Below are positions 1 to 6,123 of a stretch of DNA of 15,782 nt, one piece after another. How positions within the stretch are numbered: position 1 is the stretch's first letter; each line of letters opens with the position of its first letter. This stretch comes from Rubrobacter sp. (lineage in GTDB: Bacteria; Actinomycetota; Rubrobacteria; Rubrobacterales; Rubrobacteraceae). The translations under genes were made by a program, and so were the position numbers. Location of the stretch: positions 1 to 15,782 of the forward strand of contig JACDAR010000303.1 of NCBI GenBank assembly GCA_013695335.1. The letters are read 5' to 3'. The notes beneath the pieces were generated by a model. It was not told where the DNA came from. It did no database searches and saw only the letters and a program-made list of their open reading frames with translations.

Positions 1-558
1 CAGGACCGCGTGCTGGTAAGCAACCCTTCGCCAGTTCACCTGGCGGAGATAGAACGCTCGCTGCCGGATGCGCCAATCCGGGAAGCAGGCCGCTCACTCG
101 TCGTTGGAACGGGAAATCCACAACCCACTGGCGGGCGTGTCACCGCCGTGTGCGCCGGAACGTCGGACCTGCCGGTTCTGGAAGAGGCGGTCGCGGTAGC
201 CAGGGAGATGGGCGTCGAGGTTATGAGCTTCCACGATGTTGGCGTGGCCGGGATACATCGGCTGGCGGAACCGTTGCGAAAGTTGCGGGGCTTCGACCCG
301 GACGCCCTGATCGTGGCCGCAGGCATGGAGGGCGCGCTTCCGACCGTGATCTCGGCCCTGGTGGACGTGCCGGTGATCGGTCTTCCCACCTCGACGGGCT
401 ACGGCCTCGGTGGAGACGGAACCGCCGCCATCATGGGTATGCTCCAGAGTTGCTCTCCCGGCCTCTCGGTGGTCAACGTGGACAACGGGGTCGGCGCTGG
501 AGCCACGGCCGCCCTGATCTCGAACCGCGCAGCCCACTTTCGCGAAGCCTCCGGCTAG
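1..558 (+). CDS. larB: LarB, pyridinium-3,5-biscarboxylic acid mononucleotide synthase (5' end missing)
   Basis: LarB carboxylates nicotinic acid adenine dinucleotide and cleaves its phosphoanhydride, the first step of nickel-pincer nucleotide cofactor synthesis (LarB-LarC-LarE) used by lactate racemase and related enzymes. The readable part carries the PurE/AIR-carboxylase-like fold typical of the family: an AGMEGALP stretch, then VIGLPTSTGYG and a glycine-rich GGDGTAA segment, ending with VNVDNGVGAGATAA. The reading frame is open to base 1 (Q-D-R-V before the GTG at 10), and LarB proteins usually have some 60-70 more residues at the N-terminus, so the gene is cut by the window edge rather than broken. 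It ends with TAG six bases before thpR, so the two are probably cotranscribed. No larC or larE is visible here. Family assignment is secure; the cellular client enzyme is unknown. Confidence 0.93.
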   Translation, partial: QDRVLVSNPSPVHLAEIERSLPDAPIREAGRSLVVGTGNPQPTGGRVTAVCAGTSDLPVLEEAVAVAREMGVEVMSFHDVGVAGIHRLAEPLRKLRGFDPDALIVAAGMEGALPTVISALVDVPVIGLPTSTGYGLGGDGTAAIMGMLQSCSPGLSVVNVDNGVGAGATAALISNRAAHFREASG

Positions 559-564
559 AAACCC

Positions 565-1125
565 TTGCGGGCGTTCGTCGCAATCTTCCCGCCGCCCGAA
601 GTCCGCGAATCGTTGCTCCAGGCGGCCCGGAACCTCTCCGCGCAGGGGAACATCCGATGGTCTCGCCCAGGTAACGTCCACCTGACCCTGAAATTTCTCG
701 GCGAAGTACCGGAGGAAGACCTCGATGGCGTGCGCGATGTCCTGGCCAGGGTATGCGCCAGGCACGAACCGTTCGGGGCGGAGACCTCCGGGTTCGGGGC
801 TTTCCCGTCAGCCAGGAAGGCCCGCGTGGTGTGGGCCAGCATCGGTGAAGGGCACGACAGGTTGCGCTCGTTGGCTGAAGACCTCGAAAGGTCCCTCGAA
901 GACATCGGCTTTGCACGCGAAGGTCGCGCCTACACGCCGCACGTCACGCTCGGGCGGGTCCGCGGGCATCCTGCCAGGTTGGAGTTACCAGAAAGCTCCG
1001 CGCAGGGGCTGAAGTTTCCGGTGCGGGAGGTGGAGTTGGTTCGGAGCGTGTTGGGAGAGTCAGGGGCAGCGTACTCGACGCTTGCGGCGTACCCGCTTTC
1101 AGAAAGCGGAGATCAGGGGTCCTAG
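565..1125 (+). CDS. thpR: RNA 2',3'-cyclic phosphodiesterase (2H phosphoesterase, ThpR/LigT)
   Basis: This is a 2H-phosphoesterase that opens 2',3'-cyclic phosphates on RNA ends, giving 2'-phosphates; some homologues also ligate tRNA halves in vitro. Both HxTx catalytic motifs are present: HLTL at residues 39-42 (followed by KFLG) and HVTL at 126-129. The start MRAFVAIFPP and total length of 186 residues match the family. The start codon is TTG at 565, six bases after the larB stop; no strong Shine-Dalgarno is visible, consistent with coupling to larB. The 3' end overlaps by 27 bases the end of a candidate small gene on the other strand (1099-1191). Cytoplasmic. The physiological RNA substrate cannot be deduced here. 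Confidence 0.91.
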   Translation: MRAFVAIFPPPEVRESLLQAARNLSAQGNIRWSRPGNVHLTLKFLGEVPEEDLDGVRDVLARVCARHEPFGAETSGFGAFPSARKARVVWASIGEGHDRLRSLAEDLERSLEDIGFAREGRAYTPHVTLGRVRGHPARLELPESSAQGLKFPVREVELVRSVLGESGAAYSTLAAYPLSESGDQGS

Positions 1126-1191
1126 CTGCATGATGATGAAGAGGAGTATCAGGATCATGAAGACCATCATCATGAAATTACTCCCGCTCAT
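1099..1191 (-). CDS. Candidate 30-residue single-pass membrane protein
   Basis: On the minus strand an ATG at 1191 opens a 30-codon frame ending in TGA at 1099-1101. The product begins MSGSNF and continues with a run of about 17 almost purely hydrophobic residues rich in Met, Ile, Leu and Phe, then QLGPLISAF. It has no charged residue, so it would be a single transmembrane helix. A Shine-Dalgarno-like GAAAGG lies about nine bases before the ATG. The gene would overlap the last 27 bases of thpR tail to tail. It follows the 126-residue unknown gene on the same strand after about 105 bases. The function is not recognised; its shape recalls short spore- or stress-associated membrane peptides, but no family match is claimed. 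Prediction rests on composition, ribosome-binding site and start. Confidence 0.45.
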   Translation of the reverse strand: MSGSNFMMMVFMILILLFIIMQLGPLISAF

Positions 1192-1247
1192 CGCACCGTG
1201 CCTTTCGGAACGCCGTCAACCACGCCGTTATTCTAACCGCCAGCCAT

Positions 1248-1278
1248 CGCGTCCGCCAGGATGTTCGTTCCGGACGCG
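1248..1278. terminator. Perfect 8-bp inverted repeat between two minus-strand genes
   Basis: CGCGTCCG at 1248-1255 and CGGACGCG at 1271-1278 form a perfect 8-bp GC-rich stem with a 15-base loop, just downstream of the 126-residue minus-strand gene. No run of T follows in either direction, so it could be a GC-only terminator, an mRNA 3' stabiliser, or a spacer structure between that gene and the small membrane ORF. Confidence 0.35.
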
Positions 1279-1296
1279 GGGAGGTTGCCGGAAAAC

Positions 1297-1677
1297 TCAG
1301 AACTCGTTGGCGTAGAACATCCGACGCAGCGGCGCTGGCTCACCTTCGGAAACCTGTGAGCGCACCAGATGAAACTCTTCCGCCTTGTCAGCCGCTAGCC
1401 TCACGGTCGGGTCAGAGTGCGACCGGAGGTCCAGGATCTCACTCTCCACGGCGCCGACGCTCACAAGCTCCGTGCCGCCCACGGGACGAGGTTCCTTGTA
1501 GAAGATCCTGCACTCGTAGAGATCCCGCCCCACATCGTAGACGACCAGGATCATCTCCGGCCTCGCCGTAACCGTCGGCGGCACGCTCTGCAACTCGTAC
1601 ATCACCTTCCTGCGGCGATAAACCTCGCGCTGCCGCTCCTCCTGTACGATCCGGGCAAACTCGTCACCTTCGACCAT
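1297..1677 (-). CDS. Hypothetical protein, 126 residues
   Basis: A complete ATG-started frame of 126 codons with codon use similar to the neighbouring genes. The first 25 residues are highly charged and probably helical (rich in E, R, Q); residues about 40-75 alternate hydrophobic and polar residues as in beta strands (MILVVYDVGRDLYECRIFYK); the C-terminal third is again charged and helix-like. There is no signal peptide, membrane segment or recognisable catalytic motif. It starts 39 bases after the end of the zinc-ribbon-like ORF on the same strand, with only a weak ribosome-binding site. I do not recognise the family. A cytoplasmic role is likely from composition, nothing more. Confidence 0.6.
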   Translation of the reverse strand: MVEGDEFARIVQEERQREVYRRRKVMYELQSVPPTVTARPEMILVVYDVGRDLYECRIFYKEPRPVGGTELVSVGAVESEILDLRSHSDPTVRLAADKAEEFHLVRSQVSEGEPAPLRRMFYANEF

Positions 1678-1716
1678 AGAGTAAGCGTCATCCCGAGCCC
1701 TTTCAGCCTCTCTGAC

Positions 1717-1833
1717 CTACCGGGCAACGCCAACGATCTCCAGCCTCTCCTCGCAAGCCGGACACCGGAACCAATTCCCGCCGGACACTCGCAAGCCTTC
1801 CAAATGCAGGCAATTCTCGAAAGTACTCCCCAT
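1717..1833 (-). CDS. Candidate 38-residue zinc-ribbon-like protein
   Basis: The frame ending in TAG at 1717-1719 encodes, from the ATG at 1833, a 38-residue peptide with a C-x-H then C-x-x-C arrangement: C8, H10, then WFRCPAC with C24 and C27. This spacing is typical of very small zinc ribbons. The frame stays open upstream to a GTG at 1926, which would give 69 residues. That extension is AT-rich, with third codon positions unlike the rest of the window, and contains a TATAAA-like box, so it looks like promoter/leader and I prefer the ATG. The Shine-Dalgarno for this ATG is poor (GGGAG about 16 bases upstream). Zinc binding is inferred from the spacing; a role in nucleic-acid or protein binding is a guess. 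Confidence 0.42.
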   Translation of the reverse strand: MGSTFENCLHLEGLRVSGGNWFRCPACEERLEIVGVAR

Positions 1834-1926
1834 ATGGCGCAGTATTGTACTCCCTTCTCCCACAGACGCGACTCTGACCCCGAGCGTTAAAAAAGTATGC
1901 ACCTCTACTTCACATTTATATTCCAC

Positions 1927-2183
1927 GTAACCTGAAAACTACAGCCGTGCGCTCCGAGGACCGTCAGTGCTTGGGATGCTGTCATTCCGCGAGATTTCAT
2001 TTCCGGGGATGGGCGCCCTGATGACAGCGCTTCTGGGAAGGTTGAGAGTTTCGACCTGCCTGGCATTGGTCCGAAGGTTTCGTGAGGCAGGGATCGGCGG
2101 CGAACCATCAACCTGTACCAGAAGTTCATGAACCATGCGGGGGCGGGTTTCGGGGGAGAGCGCTGATATTCTTGTGGGAGATC
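1927..2183. other. Intergenic stretch between divergent genes, no convincing gene
   Basis: These 257 bases separate the minus-strand zinc-ribbon ORF from the plus-strand lipid-kinase gene and should hold promoters for both. I find no consensus -35/-10 pair. The left edge (about 1890-1930) is clearly AT-richer than its surroundings and includes TATAAA-like sequence on the minus strand. Frames crossing the middle have no ribosome-binding site and no recognisable protein, and none is reported as a gene. Confidence 0.4.
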
Positions 2184-3059
2184 ATGGGGTGGATAGAGAG
2201 ACACGTGGTGTTCAACCCGACGGCCAACAAGGGCCGGGCTGCGTCCTGTCGGGTGGAGATATCTCGTTCGCTGGCAGGTGGTGGAGAGGTGATCTGGCAT
2301 GTCACCGAAGGGTCGGGACACGCCGAGCAGATTGCGTCCGGGCTCCCCGATGATGCGCTGGTCATAGCGGCGGGGGGCGACGGCACGGTTCACGAGGTGG
2401 CCGCCGCCTGTGCCGGGACCGGGCGTACCATGGGCGTGCTGCCGATGGGCAGCGGTAACGACTACGTCAAGGCGCTGGGGATGGGAACCCGGATGCGGCG
2501 GGCGCTGGAGGTGCTCGACGCTGGGAAAGTGCGAACGGTGGACGTGGGCGAGGTCAACGGCATCAGGTTCAACAACGGGCTCGGTATCGGCTTTGACGCC
2601 GAGGTAGCCGCCGGGGTGGCAGTGGCGCCCAGATACCTCGGAGGGTTCGGGGGCTATCTATGGTCGGTCGGACGCTTGCTGCTCGGCTTCGAGTGTCACG
2701 GGGCCACGCTGAAGCTGGATGGGGAGCGCATCGAAGCCAAAACGATCCTGGTCGCTGTGGCGCTCGGGACCACGTATGGGGCGATGTTCAGGTTAGCGCC
2801 CGAGGCGCGGTTGGACGATGGGCTGTTCGATGTGATCTGGTCCGACGAGGTCAACCGCGCCCAGGTGCTGCGGCTCATACCGATGGCGCTGAGAGGGACT
2901 TTGCTCCGCAGCCCGAAAGTCCACATGACGCGGGCCAGGGAGGTCGGGGTGGAACTGGAGGAGAATGTTCCGGCGCATGTGGACGGGGAGATCCTGGCTC
3001 CCACCCGTACTTTCGAGGCGCGGGTGCTTCCAGGCGCACTGCGTGTAGTGGCGCCGTAA
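2184..3059 (+). CDS. Diacylglycerol-kinase-like lipid kinase (YegS/DgkB family)
   Basis: ATP-dependent lipid kinase of the DAGK catalytic family, expected to phosphorylate diacylglycerol or a related lipid at the cytoplasmic face of the membrane and return it to phospholipid synthesis. Visible motifs, numbered from the ATG at 2184: the HVVFNPTANKGRA start (residues 7-19), the nucleotide-binding GGDGTVHEV (64-72), LPMGSGNDY (86-94), and the C-terminal beta-sandwich with VDGE near residue 270. The length of 291 residues is normal. The ATG has GGGAG only three bases away, which is tight; a TTG at 2172, preceded by GGGGAGAG, would add four residues (L-W-E-I) and is a real alternative. About 186 bases separate it from fabD. 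Family is certain; substrate is not (diacylglycerol, sphingoid base and other lipids all occur in this family). Confidence 0.9.
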   Translation: MGWIERHVVFNPTANKGRAASCRVEISRSLAGGGEVIWHVTEGSGHAEQIASGLPDDALVIAAGGDGTVHEVAAACAGTGRTMGVLPMGSGNDYVKALGMGTRMRRALEVLDAGKVRTVDVGEVNGIRFNNGLGIGFDAEVAAGVAVAPRYLGGFGGYLWSVGRLLLGFECHGATLKLDGERIEAKTILVAVALGTTYGAMFRLAPEARLDDGLFDVIWSDEVNRAQVLRLIPMALRGTLLRSPKVHMTRAREVGVELEENVPAHVDGEILAPTRTFEARVLPGALRVVAP

Positions 3060-3080
3060 CCCGTCCGTCGGAGAAACCGT

Positions 3081-3093
3081 CTAATGCAATTAG
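3081..3093. promoter_or_regulatory. AT-rich palindrome, possible operator
   Basis: CTAAT-GCA-ATTAG is a perfect 5-bp-arm palindrome in an otherwise GC-rich spacer between the lipid-kinase gene and fabD. It could be a repressor site for the fabD-Nudix-HAD operon or chance. A second small hairpin, CGCGG-GAGA-CCGCG, lies at about 3144-3157 and could form part of a weak terminator for the lipid kinase gene. Confidence 0.2.
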
Positions 3094-3245
3094 CGTATTC
3101 AGCAGGCAGAAGAGGCGAGAGAAGTGGCCCGCCGCATGCATATCGCGGGAGACCGCGCCTTGTGGTAAAAATTTCACTCTGCGTCCTGCATCGGTGGGAT
3201 GTGGCAGGGTCGAGGAGTTTCTAGATCAATGAGGTTGACGAGCGT

Positions 3246-4112
3246 ATGAGAGCATTCATATTTCCGGGTCAGGGCGGCGGCGTTGTGGAGCCAGCGGCGG
3301 ACTTGTTGCCGGAGATCCGGCGCGTGGTCGGGGAGCGGATTCCCGACCAGGTAAAGCATTTCGCCAGCGCGGCCAGGGACGCCGACGAGAGCAGGGAACT
3401 CCACGTACGCCCCGACGTGGTCGCGGGACATTCGCTCGGCGAGTACGGGGCCGCTTACGCCGCCGGTTGCTTCGATTACGAGACGGGGTTGTGGCTGGTG
3501 GCGCAGAGGGATCACTTCCTCGCCGAGGCTGCCGAGAAGATCCCTGGAGGCATGATCGCCATCCTGCGCGCCCGCCCGGAAGATGTGGAAGAGGCGCTCG
3601 GTGAGTCCGAGGGATCGGTGATCGCCAACTACAACTCGCCGCGCCAGACCGTAGTCTCCGGCTTGCGCGACGCCCTTGGGGATGCCGTCGCCAAGATTCG
3701 GGGACGCAAGATCCCGCTGAGCGTGCCCTTCGCGGCACACTCCCCCTACGTGGCAGTGGCGGGCGAGAGGATGCGCGAGGTTCTCGACGGCGTGGAGTTC
3801 CACGTGCCCGAGATCCCAATCGTGAGCGCCGTAGACGGGGCGGTGCATACCAGCGCCGAAGCCGTCAAAGAGGCGCTCAAACAGCAGATGGTTGCGCCAG
3901 TGCGGTGGGTCAAGGTGGTGGAGACGCTGGCCCGGATGCGGGTGGAAGAGTGGATCGAACTCGGCGGCGGCAACGTCCTGACCCGCATGCTCAGGGACTT
4001 CGAACTCCCCTCACTCAGCGGCATCTCCTTCGAGGAACTCCGCATCCGCCTCTCGCAGCAGGCCCAGAACCTCTTGCCGGGAAGCAACGGCGAAGATACG
4101 ACCGACTCATAG
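3246..4112 (+). CDS. fabD: Compact FabD-like ACP S-malonyltransferase
   Basis: FabD-family proteins move malonyl from CoA to acyl carrier protein, providing extender units for fatty acid or polyketide synthesis. Seen here: the FPGQGGG N-terminus (Q9), the nucleophile elbow GHSLGEY with Ser63, an Arg at position 88 in the place of the carboxylate-binding Arg, NYNSPRQTVVSG at 128-139, His165 in PFAAHSP, and PVRW followed by GGGNVLTRM near the end. The protein is short: only about 54 residues lie between Q9 and Ser63, against about 80 in E. coli FabD, so the helical segment that normally carries a QPALLA-type sequence is missing or replaced. GAGG lies about 11 bases before the ATG. Nudix and HAD genes follow at once on the same strand. 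It may be the housekeeping FabD or a specialised paralogue; no other fab genes are present. Confidence 0.85.
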   Translation: MRAFIFPGQGGGVVEPAADLLPEIRRVVGERIPDQVKHFASAARDADESRELHVRPDVVAGHSLGEYGAAYAAGCFDYETGLWLVAQRDHFLAEAAEKIPGGMIAILRARPEDVEEALGESEGSVIANYNSPRQTVVSGLRDALGDAVAKIRGRKIPLSVPFAAHSPYVAVAGERMREVLDGVEFHVPEIPIVSAVDGAVHTSAEAVKEALKQQMVAPVRWVKVVETLARMRVEEWIELGGGNVLTRMLRDFELPSLSGISFEELRIRLSQQAQNLLPGSNGEDTTDS

Positions 4113-4119
4113 CATTCGG

Positions 4120-4539
4120 ATGGAGTACGTGGCGGGATTCCTGTTCTCGGCTGACCGGGAACAGGTGGTTCTGGTCCAGAAGATCAACCCGGAATGGCAA
4201 CGTGACCGGCTCAACGGCGTTGGGGGCAAGATCGAACCTTCTGATGCCTCACCATCCGCGGCCATGATCCGGGAGTTCCGGGAGGAAGCCGGAATCATCG
4301 TCCCCGAATGGGAACCGTTCTGCCTGGTGAAGAATCGGGGGAACCTCACGCATTTCTTCAGGTCGTTCGCCGATGGAAACCTGGATCACATATCCGGCCA
4401 GGAGGCTGAGAAGATATCCGCATATCCGATTTCGGAACTTGATGGGCTGAACACCATGCCCAACCTCGGGTGGTTGATCCCGATGTCGCTCGACGGCGCA
4501 GTGCTGGAAGCTGTCGTGGATTACGCACCCCGGCAATGA
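4120..4539 (+). CDS. Nudix hydrolase
   Basis: A 139-residue Nudix-fold pyrophosphohydrolase. The Nudix box covers residues about 35-60: GVGGKIEP, then AAMIREFREEAGI. The metal-binding REFREE core is intact, but the first acidic residue of the box (G-x5-E in the consensus) appears as Asp with one extra residue before the Arg, a small departure from consensus. The N-terminus (YVAGFLFS, then VVLVQK) and NPEWQ before LNGVGGK resemble Nudix enzymes acting on nucleotides. The ATG is seven bases after the fabD stop; a GTG at 4129 is an alternative. The end overlaps the next gene by ATGA. Substrate unknown: nucleotide triphosphates, nucleotide sugars or CoA derivatives are all possible, and a CoA-type substrate would fit the FabD neighbour, but nothing in the sequence proves it. 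Confidence 0.88.
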   Translation: MEYVAGFLFSADREQVVLVQKINPEWQRDRLNGVGGKIEPSDASPSAAMIREFREEAGIIVPEWEPFCLVKNRGNLTHFFRSFADGNLDHISGQEAEKISAYPISELDGLNTMPNLGWLIPMSLDGAVLEAVVDYAPRQ

Positions 4540-4877
4540 ACGTCTTCTTCGACGTGCAGGGAACCCTGATCTCCGGCGGAAGGCCACGCCCACGCGTTCG
4601 TGAAGTGTTCCTGGAGCTTGCCGAAATGGGACATCATCCATACCTGTGGTCGAGCGGCGGGGGCGGGTATGCGGCGGTCGCGGCTCGGCAACTCGGCATC
4701 GAAGACATCGTCTTCGGATGCTTCAGCAAGTTCGCCGCGCTGCCCGTGTCCGTGGATTTCGTTGTGGATGACCAGCGAGATTTCGCCGAGTCTCGCGGCG
4801 GGTACACCATCCCACCATTCGATGGAGACCCGAACGACGATGAGTTATGGAAAGTGGTCGAGCGGCTGCGCGATTAG
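4536..4877 (+). CDS. Small HAD-like protein with altered catalytic motif
   Basis: 113 residues started by an ATG that overlaps the Nudix stop (ATGA, 4536-4539), so translation is probably coupled. The sequence follows a minimal HAD layout: motif I FFDVQGTLIS with Asp6, motif II around WSSGGGG (Ser39/40), a possible motif III Lys65, and motif IV VDFVVDDQ (Asp78, Asp79). The Asp two positions after the nucleophile, the usual acid/base of HAD phosphatases, is Gln8 here. No cap domain is present. A standard phosphatase mechanism is therefore doubtful: it could be a slow phosphatase, a phosphotransferase, or a binding protein. The frame can be extended upstream of 4536 but that would lie inside the Nudix gene. 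HAD assignment is from motifs only. Confidence 0.66.
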   Translation: MNVFFDVQGTLISGGRPRPRVREVFLELAEMGHHPYLWSSGGGGYAAVAARQLGIEDIVFGCFSKFAALPVSVDFVVDDQRDFAESRGGYTIPPFDGDPNDDELWKVVERLRD

Positions 4878-4891
4878 CCTGGCAAGAAATA

Positions 4892-4916
4892 GGACCGGGG
4901 TTTGCCACCCCGGCCC
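4892..4916. terminator. Bidirectional intrinsic terminator between convergent genes
   Basis: CCGGGGT (4895-4901), TTGCC loop, ACCCCGG (4907-4913): a perfect 7-bp stem, with two further G-C pairs outside one mismatch. On the plus strand it is followed by CCAAAACA. On the minus strand the stem is followed by CTATTTCTT, a partial U-tract, 28 bases past the stop of the RnfC-like gene. It lies between the ends of the HAD gene and that gene and most likely serves the minus strand best. Confidence 0.6.
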
Positions 4917-4941
4917 AAAACAGAAGTCTGTTGCCTGAAGG

Positions 4942-6057
4942 CTATCTGCGGGCTTCGGCCTCAGCCTCGGCTTCCGCTTCTTCCTTGAACTCCTCGCCGG
5001 CGCTGATGGCGACAACCTCGTCCTCGATGGAGGAGATGGTTCCGTCCATGCTCGACCACACGCCGATGGAGAAGCCCTCGTCCACTGGTTCTCCGAGCTT
5101 CTGCTCGTACGCCACCGTATCTCCCTCGGAGATGAGCGGCGTCGCTGGCTTGAGGAAGCGTCCGCCGAGCGGCAGGTTCACGCCGCTGACCTTACCGACC
5201 AGGGACTCTACCTTCTCCGGCTGTTTGGTCTTGATCCCGGCGTACTCCTTGCTCGCCACGCCCTTCGGGATGACGAGGAAGCCGTTGGTGGTGCGCCGCA
5301 CGAATGCGTCGCCCTCGCCCAGCGACTCGATGCCCATCTCGTTCAGGTAAGGGCCGCCGTCGATGACGGAGAGGTTGCCAGCCTCGGCCTCAACGTCCAC
5401 CCCGGCCAGGGAGAGAAGCTCGGTGGCCGAAGCGCCCAGCGGAACCTCGAAGAGATGGAGCGGCAGATCGGGGCCGAAGATCTGGAGGTACTTGGTGGTG
5501 ACAGGCTTGCCGAAGAAGAGGGCGTTGTAGATATTGAGGAGCGTCTCGGAGTTGTTGACCACGTGCCCGGCGTCGAGCGGAAGTCCGGGGCGCTTGTTGC
5601 CGTCTGGCAACTCCACGCGGCGCGGAACCCACTTATCCTTGTTCTCGTAGAAGATGTTCTTGATGAGCGTCTTCTCCTCGCCCATCGAGTACTTATCTAC
5701 TACGTGGACCACCTCGTAGAGACCGTCGGCGTTCTCGTCGTAGCGCTTGAACCACTCCTCATCCTTGAAGTGGACGCCCATGATGACCTTCTCAATACCG
5801 AAGATCGCCTTCATAGCCTCGTAGAGTTCGAGGAACTGGTCGAAGTACTCCTTGTGAACCATCTTGTCGGCCCAGTAGCCAGGCTCCGACTCGGTGCAGT
5901 TCACGATCAGACGCGGCTGCGGGTTCTTGTACTTGAAGTACGTCGGGAACCCGCCGCCCCCCGCGCCCACGATTCCCGCTTGGCGCATGATCTCGATTGC
6001 GTCTTCCTGGCTTAGCGCCTTTACTTCATCCAGGCTCCGCTGCTTCAACTCGGCCAC
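4942..6057 (-). CDS. RnfC/PduS-like flavoprotein with SLBB and barrel-sandwich domains, no Fe-S cysteines
   Basis: 371 residues related to the RnfC/NuoF core that binds NADH and FMN. Motifs: GIVGAGGGGFPTYFK (28-42), RLIVNCTESEPGYWADK (49-65, in the place of the RnfC ECEP segment), YSMGEEKTLI (123-132), and LPLDAGHVVNNSETL (159-173) followed by an SLBB-like region (about 190-235). A barrel-sandwich (lipoyl-like) domain follows at about 299-352 (LKPATPLISEGDTV). Bacterial RnfC carries this type of domain at the N-terminus; PduS and PrdC carry it at the C-terminus. The only Cys is C54, so the two [4Fe-4S] clusters of RnfC are absent. The tail after 355 is a Glu-Ala repeat. The start is GTG with a strong GGAGG nine bases upstream. 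Probably a soluble NADH- and flavin-dependent electron carrier or a partner of an unseen reductase; no rnf, pdu or nuo genes are adjacent. Database names such as NADH-quinone oxidoreductase subunit F would be misleading. Confidence 0.7.
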   Translation of the reverse strand: MAELKQRSLDEVKALSQEDAIEIMRQAGIVGAGGGGFPTYFKYKNPQPRLIVNCTESEPGYWADKMVHKEYFDQFLELYEAMKAIFGIEKVIMGVHFKDEEWFKRYDENADGLYEVVHVVDKYSMGEEKTLIKNIFYENKDKWVPRRVELPDGNKRPGLPLDAGHVVNNSETLLNIYNALFFGKPVTTKYLQIFGPDLPLHLFEVPLGASATELLSLAGVDVEAEAGNLSVIDGGPYLNEMGIESLGEGDAFVRRTTNGFLVIPKGVASKEYAGIKTKQPEKVESLVGKVSGVNLPLGGRFLKPATPLISEGDTVAYEQKLGEPVDEGFSIGVWSSMDGTISSIEDEVVAISAGEEFKEEAEAEAEAEARR

Positions 6058-6089
6058 GACTCTTGTCCTCCGTATGCTCTACACCAGGT

Positions 6090-6123
6090 ACTTGTTGTTA
6101 CAAGTTCCGTCCAATATGTTACA
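6090..6123. promoter_or_regulatory. Palindrome and repeated TGTTACA upstream of the RnfC-like gene
   Basis: ACTTGT-TGTT-ACAAGT (6090-6105) is a perfect 6-bp-arm palindrome 33 bases upstream of the RnfC-like start. The heptamer TGTTACA occurs at 6097-6103 and again at 6117-6123, spaced by 20 bases, about two helical turns. The region is AT-richer than its surroundings. This looks like a binding site for a dimeric regulator; which one is unknown. Confidence 0.35.

Noticed and set aside
94..765. Long open frame on the minus strand across larB and thpR
   Set aside because: Antisense shadow of two well-recognised genes; protein has no family features and unusual His/Arg-rich composition.
1082..1315. 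77-codon plus-strand frame after thpR
   Set aside because: Arg/Pro-rich, starts inside thpR without ribosome-binding site; the minus-strand reading is more convincing.
3174..3848. 224-codon frame on the minus strand across fabD
   Set aside because: Antisense shadow; the plus strand carries clear FabD motifs and the minus-strand product is not protein-like.
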